The position numbers and the translations under genes are program-made. This document shows positions 1 to 11,101 of a stretch of DNA of 64,000 nucleotides, in pieces. The stretch lies in the NCBI GenBank assembly GCA_003545705.1, contig QVLQ01000015.1, positions 434,001 to 498,000 of the forward strand. Direction: 5' to 3'. The stretch is from Acidomyces sp. 'richmondensis' (Eukaryota; Ascomycota; Dothideomycetes; Mycosphaerellales; Teratosphaeriaceae). The notes below the pieces were generated by a model. It was not told the DNA's origin. It searched no databases and saw only the letters and a program-made list of their open reading frames with translations. The first letter of the stretch is position 1; each line of letters begins with the position of its first letter.

Positions 1-747
1 CGAATCACAGAGACATCAACTCAGCAGCCTTCGGGTTTTGTGCAGTCAATGATAGCGGAGCTCATTTTAGGCCCTGAATGCCCCAGACTCAAGGACGCCA
101 ACACCGCGAAATCTGGCAAAGGAGGTTTGCACGACAGCGATGGCTGGAAAGCCAACGGCTGGGTGCGCTGGCTGGAAGGACTTAGGGGTAACTACGAAAG
201 ACGAATGACGAAGATGTGCCAGATTCTTGACTCCAATAAGTACCTGGTCAAGACGGGACGTCGGAACAGCCTCGCGGATACGATAGGGGAAGACGAGGGG
301 GTGGAAAGTTGGGCTGTCGTTGAAAAGACCCAGCTATACTCGTTCGATTGGCCCGTGGGAGGCATGTTTGTGTGGCTGAAGGTGCATTTTGAATCACATC
401 CTCTCTATCCCACATACAAGAAAGCCAATGAGCTTGACCGTCTTTCTCGTGCTCTGTGGTTCTGGTGGACGACGGATCCGTACCTCATCCTTGTCTCCCC
501 TGGTACCATGTTCTCGCCTACCGACGAGATCCGAGAGAAAGAAGGATGGAAATATTTCCGGCTTTGCTTTGCAGCCATCGACGAAGATGCTCTCGCGCCG
601 ACGAGCAAGCGGTTGGCAGACGGGGTGGCTGCATTCTGGAGAATAAAGGACAAGAACACCATTGAAAAACTTTTGGAGGAGGACGGGAGTGTTGTGGAGA
701 CCAGAGCTGGGTTGGCGCGTATGGCCCAAATGATCGGGCCATGCTGA
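1..747 (+). CDS. Aromatic amino acid / kynurenine aminotransferase, C-terminal part (5' end outside window)
   Basis: The frame is open from base 1 and gives 248 residues before TGA at 745-747, so this is the 3' part of a larger gene. It begins RITETSTQQPSGFVQ, which fits the segment just after the PLP-binding lysine in fold-type I aminotransferases of the ARO8/ARO9 group. Later come WPVGGMFVWLKV and a C-terminal block, YFRLCFAAIDEDAL, that carries the substrate-carboxylate-binding Arg expected near the end of this family. Family members transfer amino groups between aromatic amino acids (or aminoadipate/kynurenine) and 2-oxo acids. The family is clear; substrate and compartment cannot be told from this part. 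No intron is seen. Confidence 0.85.
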   Translation, partial: RITETSTQQPSGFVQSMIAELILGPECPRLKDANTAKSGKGGLHDSDGWKANGWVRWLEGLRGNYERRMTKMCQILDSNKYLVKTGRRNSLADTIGEDEGVESWAVVEKTQLYSFDWPVGGMFVWLKVHFESHPLYPTYKKANELDRLSRALWFWWTTDPYLILVSPGTMFSPTDEIREKEGWKYFRLCFAAIDEDALAPTSKRLADGVAAFWRIKDKNTIEKLLEEDGSVVETRAGLARMAQMIGPC

Positions 748-828
748 GCATGAATCGATTTCAAAATGCAACGAGAATGACGAATGCCCGTCGAATCTAG
801 ATGACTACAAGGAAATCAAACTATGTTC

Positions 829-2960
829 TTATGCCGCTAGCGACACCAGCATTTCGTATTCCGCGGTCCTGGTTTGTACGCAAACGCTCTCGTCTCCGTG
901 ACCCCAACGTATGTGCGTATGGCACCCCCCTTGTTCCTCCATTTGGCACGAGCGCAATATAGAGCATGTGGGGAAACCAAGGTTTCGTCGATGAGACACT
1001 CCAGTCGGCCATGCCCAGGAACTACCGCGTTGGTGGTCGCAAACAAGGTGGACTTTCAGTTTTGCCACGCTGTCGAAGACAATCATACCTTCTGGTGGAT
1101 GTGCGAAGACACATTTTTGACCAGTTGAACAAGTAGAATATGGGCAATACCATGAAAGGCTGGAGTTCATCGAAATCACAGGTAACTGCACTTCGACAGA
1201 CCGCGCATGTAAAAGAGTGTGAAGTCGGTCTCGCTTGGCTTTTGGATACTGAGGGTGTCGTAAATGCATGTCTCGCAGGTGACCTTTAACTTTTGTAACG
1301 GAATGAAACCCATTTATCTTCCAATTACTTCCTGGATTGTGAAATTGGCAGATATTACCAGATGATAAAAATGGGTAAGGGCATGACCACCGCAATTTTG
1401 ATAAGTCTCCAAAGTGGGTTCCGGCATACTTATTGGTGTGTGAGGCGCGCATGTGCCTTTTCAGCATGGGGACAGTAGTAAATTCATAACCACCACACTC
1501 CCTGCCGGTGAAATTGTAGTCGCAGTCTTCAAAAACATTACTGGCTGATACATTTGCAACTCCACGATTGATAACGGAAGACCCGACCTCGGAATATGGA
1601 CAAGTGAATCGAAGCTTGGTTTTGCCATCTGTCCACACAGCCTTTGAAGTCTTTTGGTGGCAATTGCGCAGATGCGACTTCAACGATTCAACGCTGGGAA
1701 AGCTTCTTCTTGCAGCCTCATAGTAAATACAATCGGTTCCAAATTTGTCTTGTCGGTAGGGACAGGACCATCGGATGACGCATCTTGTTTCAAGATCGAA
1801 GAGTTGGCGAAACAATATCATTTTTTTGGTTGCTGTAAAGAGCATATTTTGTGACGACAAACTATGGGCAGCGTTCTCTAACTCTCCCTTGTGAATGCTT
1901 CGAAGTTCGTATCCAGCTTTAACTCGTAGAATCATTTTGTATGGGGGGGACATCTGCGAAGTATATCTTAGTGCATGCGGCAGAGGGAGAATTGATCTCT
2001 TACCCTTACGAAATCCGGCGCGTTTGGAATTATATCTTCTAACACATAGTTTTTATATTCGGCCAGAAACCGGGCATCTGGATATGGTGCTTGGTGCAAT
2101 CTAGAAGAATGAACTGAGCCTTCAAGTTGCTGAATCCATTGCGCATCTTGTGAGTCGCCTTCGTCGCTTTCAACGGGACTCTCACTCGAGTCATCCCCAT
2201 GGTCGGAACATGTATTATCTTGTGGCACAGCATTATGACACGGTGTTTTGTGCCTTGGACCCTCTGGCACCTCACACTCTTCAAGCGCAGCCTCCTGTAA
2301 CAGACCTCTTTCTGCAAGCCCCCGGAGATACCGTCGTATCTGAGGCTTATATTTGTGAATGACTGAACTTCTCATGCCTTCGCCAATCAGCTCCCGCCGA
2401 AACTGTTTCCAGACATCCTGCTCATCATCATCATACGCAGTGAGCACTGTACCTTCCCTCCTCCCAGCCCGTATTTCCGCCGCCAGCGTATCTACCGTGC
2501 GCTTTATCTGGGGAATGGCGTCCAGACCGTGCTCTATCCTAGTTAGTGATCCCAGTCCAACAGCCTCCAGATACGCGGTGATTGCGGTGGTATGCTGGTT
2601 CAGCCTTGCATGCAGGTCTCCGAGGTTCTTCACGCCAAAGCAAATGCGATCCCAATTCTTCTCTCGACTTCTGCCTAGCCCCAAGCTCTTGTACCGCTCG
2701 ACCACCGCATGGAGCTCGCGGACTGTTGATCGGGAGTTCACTAAGACACCTCTGAGGTCCTCCGCGTCTGTTCTGGTCCTTACTAGAACCGAACCTGGCT
2801 GTCGTGCTTCACGATCAACTCGACGCAGGATAATGAGGAGACTGTCGAGTGATCCAGTAATGTCAGCGTAGTCGCCGCATGCATTTTTCCAGCCCTGGTA
2901 GGTCTTCGCTGCGATGTTAATCAGAGCGACGATGTCGCTCGGAGAGAACCCGAAAGACAT
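829..2960 (-). CDS. Fungal STAND-type N-terminal region fused to repeated CPY-type zinc fingers
   Basis: Two exons: 2960-2010 and 1953-829, with a 56-bp intron at 1954-2009 (GTAAGG donor, CACTAAG branch, CGCAG acceptor) that keeps the frame; 691 aa. The ATG at 2960 (MSFGFSPSD) is chosen because the frame upstream has only a TTG. The first 200 or so residues resemble the helical region found at the start of many fungal STAND/NLR-like proteins. The second exon has four repeats of the form W-x-CPY...C...F-x-SV-x-x-LK-x-HLR-x-x-H, a degenerate C2H2-like finger pattern. No NACHT or NB-ARC domain is visible. The last 50 or so residues look less conserved and may end differently, for example through another intron. 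Function is unknown. The neighbour is a HET-domain gene, which suggests (inference only) an allorecognition or regulatory role. Confidence 0.6.
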
Positions 2961-5476
2961 GTTTAACGTGCGGCACAAGGAGAGGAGAAAGAAAGTGAGA
3001 ACATCCTACTCAGTGTGATCACCTGACCGATCACAGACTCGATATCTCGGTCTTTAGCTTCCTGGTGGCGCAGAAGGATGAGGATCGCAGCATGCGATGC
3101 ACAGCCGAGCTGCAGACGCCTCCGTCTCCATTGCCGCCAAGTATTACATGCACGATGCATGTCTATTCGATGTGTTGCATCGTCTTCATCTCTCAAATGC
3201 CGGCTCTTCTGTAGACCGAGTTGGAGGACAACCTGTCCATATGATTGTTGTGGTAAAGGAGAAGTTTGTGCGTCACTGATCCATACAAGAACACTCACGA
3301 CGTCACGGGACGATTGTCGGCCAGGTCCGTGCACCAAGCAAATGGGATTGATTCTCGATGCAGCCAAAATAGACATATTTCATTTATGTGTTCTCGATGT
3401 TTTATTAGGCCGAGATTGGTGCTCCCACCGTTGAAAGGAAAAAATGAGGTTCTTTCGGCGTGCCTATGAATATCGCTTTCGAAGCAGCTATTTAGTGTAT
3501 AAACAATCAATGGCACATTGCATCGCGGCTGACAGCCACCTTGCATTGAGGTTGAGAGTGGAATCAGGCAACAGAATAGGTTACAATCACAGCCGGGCCG
3601 ATCCAGCTGTTTATCAATATGATGGGCGGCCCTCGACACCAAGTTTGGCCACAGCAATCCGGTTACAAGCCTGGGGACGATTTCTAAGCGTCCCAGTGAC
3701 TGAACGTGATGATGAGACATAGCCACTGCATGGCCACACCCATTGCAAATTTCTGAACGCTATCACGGTGGGAAGCAAGGGTGCATTGATGGTCTGAAAG
3801 GGCCTCTATCCGCTCTAAATGCGTTGAGAAAGCTCCAATATACAGTTGTTACTCCTACCAACCACCATTCAGCAGACCCTAGCAGAGTCTCAGTGGCGCT
3901 GACTCATTCATTTGCCGGCCATCATCAGCATCTGCCCGTCCGCCACCAGAAATCTCAGAACTTGTAGTGCCTGCCAATAATGAAGCAAGAAGTCTTAGCG
4001 GAATGCAACGGGTGAATGCAACTCACGCGGCTGACGTTTGAGCAGAGAAAAGTTCCCGATCTACTGAACGATCACGTTTGACCCACTTCTTGAGCTGCGG
4101 CAGCTTTGAAGAAGTGGTGCGGGGCCGACGTTGTAACCCTTGACCCAGCGTGCGTACTACAAAAAAAAAAAATCTATTGTCGGGATCCCCATGCGATTCT
4201 TCCTATCTGCAATCCCTTTGAACAAGTATTTTTCGTCTCGAAGGGGAGGATCATTCGGTAGAACTCGTGTTCGAATCAGAATGGAATGTGAACATGCGAG
4301 ACGACCTTTCCAGGTCATCCGTGAGAACACCGGCTCCTGGACAGAGGCAGCGTCGCCGAAGCTTCACACATGAGGTACTGCGGGGATTACCAAGAAGAGC
4401 CTGGCGTGAACCTGTTGTGGGCGAGCACTGCAGCCGACGGGCTTGTATGCCAGGCAATCGATCGTAAATTGTGGGTGCAGTCCCGACGAAGCCTCACGAT
4501 GAGACTTTGTCGTCGTCGGACGACGTAGCTCCACGCGAGGTCCACAGGACTGACAAGCCGACCGGTCCGTGAGGCGTTCCAGATGCCAGCCACCAAATCA
4601 TTCCGAGTTCGAACGATTAGTATTGCGTTACAATGTCACTCTACTGTGCACTAATGTTTCCCAATTGTCCCGATTGCTAAGTGTCGTGCGTCCTCGAGAC
4701 TGTAATGCCCTTGTAAGGTCTGTAGGGCCGGAGGGATGTACGAGAGATACCCCACATCGTAGATAATCAGCTGCCGAGCAAGCCTGCCAATCAGCTAGCA
4801 AAATCCGCCGATTGGTAAAACACAACGTGGGGCTGCTGCAACGACGGCTCAAATGCGACGTGAACTTATCAACTTCACACCCGTACCGAGCTTGTTTATG
4901 CTATCGACGGTGGTAGAAGCATGTACACAGCGCTCAAGCGTACATAGATATGGGGGCCCAGTGGAATCGGGAGCTGTATGGGTCAGCTCCATGCCTATAC
5001 GATGGCCGGTTCATTATCAGATTTCGGATTAAATGTGGAGGCTGGTGAAGTCTGACGTGCATGCTTCAGAAATCTGGTCGAGAGCCACTCACGTGTGGTC
5101 GCCTTCTCCGGTTGGTTCGTCGCTGCATAGGGCCCGGTCCATGCAAAACATGCAGGCCCAACAGACCAATTACTTCTCCTCCAGCGCGGAGACGGTCGGG
5201 AGGCTTCGCGTCCGCATGATCGACCAAGCACTTGGCTCTCTCCCGCTCGCAGGCGCAAAGTGGCTCGTCCTCGAAAACTGTCTGCTGGCTGACAGAGCGG
5301 TTGCGGGCTCGTGAGGTGATGGTGGTGGTGATGATTACGAGGATGATGATATTGATGATGATGACGATGATGATCAGATCGATGGTCAGCAAAATGGTCT
5401 GATTTAAATAATCCGCAACGGCCGCCATGAGAGCTACTTGGAAGGTTGTTGAGAGCTACACTGTCGTCTGATCGCC
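2961..5476. other. Intergenic region, no gene recognised
   Basis: About 2.5 kb between two divergent genes. Only short overlapping frames on both strands are present, none resembling a known family. An A12 run lies near 4160. The promoters of the STAND-zinc-finger gene and of the HET gene must lie at the two ends. Confidence 0.6.
5313..5385. repeat. Imperfect GAT/GGT trinucleotide microsatellite
   Basis: A run of GAT and GGT units with interruptions lies 90-160 bp upstream of the HET-gene ATG, in the presumed promoter or 5' leader. Confidence 0.7.
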
Positions 5477-7795
5477 ATGCGTCTGGTCAATGTGCGGACT
5501 TTCAAGCTCAAGGAGTTCGGCGAGTATGAGGTGCCACCGTATGCAATCTTATCTCACACATGGGGTCTTCGGGAGGCCAGCCTTCGCGAGCTGCGGAAGG
5601 CGACTTCAATTTCCATCAAGACCAATCAAATATTCCGCAAGATCGTGTGCGCATGCTTCCAAGCTCGCAAGGATTGCCTTCAATGGCTTTGGGTCGACAC
5701 GGCATGTATTGACAACACCAGCAGCGTCGACGTCCAGGAGGCCGTCAATTCCGCGTACGAGTGGTATCAAAAATCACAAATTTGTTATGTATATCTGGAT
5801 GACTTGGACGGGTCCTGTCCCCCGTTATCTGATCCCACTATCGAAGGGTGCGGTCGGCATGGCGAACAAAATCATCGCATACCATTCTGGGCAGAATCAA
5901 TGGCCAACTGCAAGTGGTTCACGCGGGGTTGGACCGTTCCAGAATTGATCGCGCCGATGCGAATCAAATTCTTTGGAAAAACGTGGAAATTGGTGGCAAC
6001 CAAGACAAACTTGGTGCGATACCTTTCGAGAATCACAGGCATCGACGCTGGTGTCTTGACACACGCTCGCAAAATCGGCTCTGTGAGCATCGCCGTCCGG
6101 ATGTCATGGGCTGCAAACCGTCAGACGACAAGGATTGAAGACCGGGCTTACTCACTGCTGGGTATTTTCGGCGTCAGCATTCCGATTGTATACGGTGAAG
6201 GTAATCGCGCCTTTGCTCGACTACAAGAAGAAATCATGAAATTCTCGAATGACCAATCAATTTTTGCGTGGTGTGCTGAGAAGCCGGATGGTACTGTTCT
6301 TATGGCAGACTCCCCCGATGACTTCGCTTCAAGCCGTGGGATTGTGGTATGGGGTCGGCCGAAATCGTTTCAGCTGACAAACCAAGGCCTGCGGGCTACA
6401 TTACCAGTCATCGTAGAGCAAAAAAAGCACGAAACTAGCCTTCTTGCAGTATTGAACCTTCGCCATGAGGACGACCTCCGTGGAGCATTGGCTCTCAGGC
6501 TCCGCCAATATCCTGGAAATTTTGATCAGTTCTATCTGGCGAGTGGTGATAGTACAGAGGATAAGGACACGTCGAGGCTTGTTGTCGTGGACGCCGAGAC
6601 TTTAAAGACTGCCGAAATGCGCAACGTCGAGATAACCAGAAAGCGAGAGAGCCCACAGTGGCAGCGCTCCAAGTTTATGTTGAGAACCACACACTCAGAT
6701 CGCGGAGAACCCGACATCGAAGTGCTGAGATTGCAGCCTGCTGAGTACTGGAATCCTCAGACGTCCGTATTGGTGTCACCAGGCGGACCGCATGTACGTG
6801 CCTCGGCACAAGTCAGACTACCGTCCGGTAGAGACGTTGTCCTCGAGTTCGGGTACGATGATATATTCAAGTTTGATGACTCCGGCCGCACCTTCACCAG
6901 ACATCTGATTCCGGGGCTCCGCATAATATTCGTAGGGAGAAATTGGAAAGGACGGAAGCCGGAGTGGGCCAAGGAACATGCTTACTGGTTTTGCGGCGAT
7001 CACTCCAAATGCGGCGCAATAGATAAGATTCGGAAAGGCTGTCCAAACACTCCAACCGTCGCAGAAATCGGGATGCCAGGAGACCCGGAGGTGATTAGAA
7101 TCCAGATAAAGGCAGAGACCGCTATGGGGGAGCGAGTTTTCGCTGTGGACTTTGCCGTATCGCGTTCAGCCCAAGGTGACGTCTATAGACCATGTACGCC
7201 ATCTTCAAGCTCTTCGCACACCGCAGTCGAGGGTTGTGAGGGCTTCAGGAATTCGCTCACAAGTCCTGTGAGCTTGAAAAGATTTTCCCGCCCTGTGCCC
7301 AACTGTTTCGCGACGCCGAACCTGACGGGAGATGCGCTATCATCAACAGAAAATGAGAAGCCACTGTTTAACCCGGCCCTGCCTGAAACGCCGACACAAC
7401 AGAGGATACTATTACGGAACGCGCACCGACGAAGCTGGAAATTATTCCGCGAAGGGTTGTTAGAGGTTGTAAAATCAGGACGAGAGCCAGCGCTCACCCC
7501 CCAAAGTTCATCGGAAAAGGAGATGCCAGCACCAGCTGTCAAGCCCGTCAGCGGACAAGATGCACCCCGAATAGTCCGCCAGATTCCAATTCCACATGTG
7601 CAGCATGTCCCATCTCCTGATTTCCGGGAAATTCCTACACCTGAAAGCAACAGCCCTAGCACACCGGTTTCCAAGTCGGTTATCGATACGTATCTTAACC
7701 TGAGTGCATGGCCCTCTTATGATCAGCTGGATGTAGATAGCAAGAATGGTCGTTTATCGGACGGCAGCAAGGCCAAGCGATCTACTAGCGGCTGA
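5477..7795 (+). CDS. HET-domain (heterokaryon incompatibility) protein
   Basis: A single-exon frame of 772 aa from ATG at 5477. The HET domain fills the first 180 or so residues: PYAILSHTWG near residue 22, LQWLWVDTACID, YEWYQKSQICYVYLDDL and WFTRGWTVPELIAP. It is followed by the usual continuation RIEDRAYSLLGIFGVSIPIVYGEG. This is the HET-E/HET-6-like organisation, where the domain triggers programmed cell death when non-self is sensed. The C-terminal 200 residues are low-complexity, Ser/Pro-rich and probably disordered; no WD40, ankyrin or NACHT module follows. No frameshift or stop is seen, so it looks functional, unlike the decayed HET copy 1 kb downstream. The trigger is unknown. Confidence 0.92.
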   Translation: MRLVNVRTFKLKEFGEYEVPPYAILSHTWGLREASLRELRKATSISIKTNQIFRKIVCACFQARKDCLQWLWVDTACIDNTSSVDVQEAVNSAYEWYQKSQICYVYLDDLDGSCPPLSDPTIEGCGRHGEQNHRIPFWAESMANCKWFTRGWTVPELIAPMRIKFFGKTWKLVATKTNLVRYLSRITGIDAGVLTHARKIGSVSIAVRMSWAANRQTTRIEDRAYSLLGIFGVSIPIVYGEGNRAFARLQEEIMKFSNDQSIFAWCAEKPDGTVLMADSPDDFASSRGIVVWGRPKSFQLTNQGLRATLPVIVEQKKHETSLLAVLNLRHEDDLRGALALRLRQYPGNFDQFYLASGDSTEDKDTSRLVVVDAETLKTAEMRNVEITRKRESPQWQRSKFMLRTTHSDRGEPDIEVLRLQPAEYWNPQTSVLVSPGGPHVRASAQVRLPSGRDVVLEFGYDDIFKFDDSGRTFTRHLIPGLRIIFVGRNWKGRKPEWAKEHAYWFCGDHSKCGAIDKIRKGCPNTPTVAEIGMPGDPEVIRIQIKAETAMGERVFAVDFAVSRSAQGDVYRPCTPSSSSSHTAVEGCEGFRNSLTSPVSLKRFSRPVPNCFATPNLTGDALSSTENEKPLFNPALPETPTQQRILLRNAHRRSWKLFREGLLEVVKSGREPALTPQSSSEKEMPAPAVKPVSGQDAPRIVRQIPIPHVQHVPSPDFREIPTPESNSPSTPVSKSVIDTYLNLSAWPSYDQLDVDSKNGRLSDGSKAKRSTSG

Positions 7796-7839
7796 TTGAT
7801 CGCCAGTTAACCGCACGCACTACCTGGTGATCACATATC

Positions 7840-7845
7840 AATAAA
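7840..7845 (+). terminator. Likely poly(A) signal of the HET gene
   Basis: An AATAAA hexamer lies about 45 bp after the stop codon of the HET-domain gene. It is judged only by match and distance. Confidence 0.4.
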
Positions 7846-8640
7846 AATACATGATGGAGTCTTCGTTGGCTTGGATGTGTATTGAATTGAGTTTGCAATG
7901 GCGAACCATTTTTGAATTAAGAACCCCGCAATGGAATGTCATCACGTTAGGCAACAACACATGCATGGGCAGGTAAGCCAGGATTTTTTTAGCCGGGTAC
8001 CTAAACTACAGCTCCTCGTCCTGTATTATGGCCCGATAGACCATGCAACTTATATATGTACAGTATAGTGCCATAACAAATATTATCGGACCTGAGTTCA
8101 ACCCCAATTTTCCTCTCGAACAACCAATTGGAAAATTTATATAAATCAAGATTTCGAGTTTGATCCATGACAAAGGTAATATGCACGACTTCGTGTTGCA
8201 CTCCTCTCTGGGGGATCCCGCTGTGAAATGCCTGTCGGGACTTCTGAGTCGGGAAATCGAACGGGCGCTGGCTGTACTGGCCCGTGCGCTTGAATTTGCA
8301 TGTTCTCCTTACGCTCTCTGATCATTTTTCTTCCCACTCCGCTGTCTTTGCCTCCAGCATTTTGAATTTCGGCCTTCAACTCATCTTTTCTCTTGATTAT
8401 TCTGGTGCAGTCCCTTTACTGAGATGATCGCGCCAGATCTTGCGCTTTCGGCAGCTCTAGCTCTTGCGCTACTTGCATCAGTCATCCCAAGTCGGGATTC
8501 AGCATCACAGCCACTGAAGCGATGCCACTTAGTATTTCTCTGTTCTGCGTAACCTTTGCATGTTTCTTCGCATCACGTCCCTTTTGTGCTTCGACAATTT
8601 CATCTATGACATTGATTACCTTATGTATGGTTGCAAACTC
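7846..8640. other. Intergenic / decayed sequence
   Basis: A+T-rich stretch without a recognisable intact gene. On the minus strand its right part may hold the degraded C-terminal half of the HET remnant described next: charged, coil-like translations interrupted by stops. Confidence 0.4.
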
Positions 8641-8800
8641 GAGGGTCAACTTCCTCTAAGCCTTCTTTTTTTCTATGCCATAGATCACAGGCAGAGAAAC
8701 CTTGAGCAGTTCAAGAAGTGAATAGATCAGATCGTCTGACTTCCTCGTCTGATGGAATTCTTGCCATTTTAGGCGCTCGCCGAGTGTGTAATCTGCCGCC
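8641..8800 (-). pseudogene. Remnant of a second HET-domain gene
   Basis: Reading leftwards from about 8780, one frame gives LKWQEFHQTRKSDD followed by SLLELLKVSLPVIYGIEKKKA and then a TAG stop. This parallels the end of the HET domain in the intact gene nearby (SWAANRQTTRIEDRAYSLL, then GIFGVSIPIVYGEG): spacing, the Leu-Leu pair and PxIYG are kept, while GEG has become GIE. Both ends run into stops and frame changes, and no start or WxxxxC block was found. It is therefore a broken copy, on the strand opposite to the intact HET gene. The decay may be mutational (RIP-like) because the flanking DNA is A+T-rich and holds a dead transposon. Confidence 0.55.
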
Positions 8801-8810
8801 GAATAATCCT

Positions 8811-8843
8811 CAAAAAAAAATCAAAAAAAATCAAAAAAAATCA
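8811..8843. repeat. Three tandem A8TC units
   Basis: Three near-identical units of eight or nine A residues followed by TC lie between the HET remnant and the transposon remnant. They may mark the left edge of the inserted element; no matching inverted copy was found at the right side. Confidence 0.5.
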
Positions 8844-8999
8844 TGTGGGTATGCGCGTGACTGAATGGATGATCGTCCCCAGCGAGCTTCAGCTGCCAAA
8901 TCGCAGTCATGTAGAAGAGCTAAATTCGATTATTGAAGGAGCAATATAAGTCCTCCACACTACGTGCACGGTCCTGCAACATTCACGCTAGATACTGCC

Positions 9000-10755
9000 T
9001 TAACACGTTTACTTCAAAACACAGTATTGTAACATCTACAACAATGTAGAGGCTGCTGTTGTTGGGATAAGATCTCCTAGTTCTCCCTCCATAGCTGAAG
9101 CTGCAAGAAGACATCAAGTCCATAGAAGCAGCCTTGGGAGGCGTTTAAAATTGAAGACTACTTGTCTGAGCTGCTATTACAAGTGCGAGCAATTAATGAC
9201 AAGCAAGAGCAAGAGCTACAGGATAGATCAGAAGACTCTGTAAACGTGCCCTTCTACCTATATGCAGGAGGATACGATCAAGGCAGAGAATATTTCCAAT
9301 TTAGATAGGAATTGCCTTGCGATTGGGTTGGTGCTTCAGAAGAGCAAGAGACTGCTCACTAGGCAGATTTATAAGCAAGGCAGACTGAAAGCCAGTGAGT
9401 AGGGCAAAAGACTAGAGACCACCGTTGTAGTAGCAATTTGTGTAGACATTCTTAGCTATCACCTACTTTAACCCAGAAGTCTCTCTTTGGTAATCTGCAA
9501 GATTCATAACTTGCTGATTTCGGTCCAGATCAGCGCAGATGCTACTTCACCTCTTCAGAGAACAGATGGAAAAGACAAAAAGAAAAAAAAAATTATTAAA
9601 TTATATATTTTATTAATTGAGTAGCTGTTTTACAAGGGGACAAAGGATAAGGTCTGGAGAGACTTGCGGCTTCTATTTTATCGATGGACATGGATCACAT
9701 CTGAACACCAAGTTCCTTAACTGGTATGAGTGTAGCCGAATATTGATCGCTGTTTATTCACCTTACTCAAAACACAGATTACAGGCTCTTGATGTAAGGT
9801 CGTTTGCTCTGCTAGCCTACCTATTATAGCCAAGCTCTGGATGAGCTGCTTAGATTCTCAGAAGACAGAACAGTAATCACCAAGACTGACTTCTTCTCAC
9901 TCGTTAAGCCAAGCTTCGAGAAAGTCTTCTCAGAGCAGAATATCAAGGCTGGATCGTCTAAGACTATCATCTGCCTATATCGCCGTAATAATGTGCTCTC
10001 TATCTTCAGAATTATATTACAGACTATTCCAGGGACTCCAGGAAGCCAAAAGCGCCGTAAAGACTGTCCACTAACAGAATTTGATACACCTTCAAATTTT
10101 AAGAGACTCCGGACTTCTATCAATGCTTCTGTAGCTACGAGCGATCCTCAATTTGCAGGAATTATTGAGAATCTCAGTGGCAAGCTGACCGAGCTTTCTG
10201 CTAAGCTAGTGCTTCAAGAATTGCAGATTTAGGACGAGAATGTGGCTCTTAACTTTATATAAAAGAGTGAGAGTCGTAGGAAGAAAGCAATTATGCAGAT
10301 CAGATCAGAGGAAGCGGTGGAGCTATCCTTGTAAGCTCTTTTATGATTAAGAGCTCAGAGAGCTTGAAGAGGATAAAGTGATGGAGAAGGAGCTGCAGGA
10401 ACAAGATAGAGGAGCAGGAGCTGCAGCAAGAGCTCTACAGAATGCGCTCTAGGAAGCAAAAGCTCAGAGGAAGCATAATGCTCAAGTTGCAGCTTGTCTT
10501 GGGAGACAGCAAGCTGCTGCTACTAAAAAGGCCGCCTTGCAGAAACCTTGTATGGTTAAGAAGGCTATTAAGGAGTGTGAGAAGTATATCAAATCACCTC
10601 TCAAGCCGCAAAGAAGATCAAAGCAGAAGCAACCGGTGAAGGAGCAGAAGATGGTCAAAAAGGTCAAGGAGGCAGTCCAGAAGGCTGCAAAACTGCAGAA
10701 GTCAAGGAAAGGCAGAATTTTCAAGCCCACGGCTGGGTTTAGAGGTTGAGACCAT
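9000..10755 (+). mobile_element. Decayed pogo/Fot1-type DNA transposon
   Basis: Fragments of one transposase lie in order on the plus strand but in different frames and with stops. An HTH_psq block, SPSIAEAARRHQVHRSSLG, sits at 9079-9150. The DDE block FIDGHGSHLNTKFLNW lies around 9676-9730 and is followed by VYSPYSKHRLQALDV, the usual PPH(S/T)SHxLQPLDV region of this family. The post-catalytic helical region (KTDFFSLVKPSFEKVF) lies near 9880-9930. A Lys/Gln-rich basic tail runs to about 10750. HTH to DDE spacing is about 580 bp, shorter than the roughly 800 bp expected, so an internal deletion is likely. No terminal inverted repeats could be identified by eye, so the limits are approximate. 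The element cannot code for an active enzyme. Confidence 0.75.
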
Positions 10756-11101
10756 TGTAATCTAATGAAAAAAATCAATAGCTTTCAATTTTATATCAAA
10801 TACCTTATTCTGATTAGCATTGAGCGATCTGTGTTAAGTCAAAGACTGCTGTTGAGAAGTGATGTTGAGCTTGCACATCGGCGCATGAATCGCGCTCCTG
10901 CTCTGGGCATAAATAGCATGGCGCATAATTTGCTTTCATTTGCTAGGCAGTGCCTGCAGCATATCCTGTAACGACTTGCACGACGACCTTATCAAGCACG
11001 TTTCCTCCCCAGATCATACCACTTACTGTAACTCACAGTCGCGATATTACAGTGAGGCTGACCACAATCCAACGACAGTCTCACCAACGTCTTCGTAGGC
11101 G
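10756..11101. other. Intergenic, right flank of transposon and promoter of GFA gene
   Basis: About 350 bp with no recognisable coding content. The last 150 bp should contain the promoter of the following GFA-domain gene. Confidence 0.5.

Noticed and set aside
3078..3726. Overlapping short frames on both strands between the STAND-like and HET genes
   Set aside because: No domain, no splice consensus linking them, and contradictory strands.
4255..4625. TTCGAA-containing strings resembling a tRNA T-loop (near 4269 and 4607)
   Set aside because: The flanking bases do not form the five-base T-stem or an acceptor stem.
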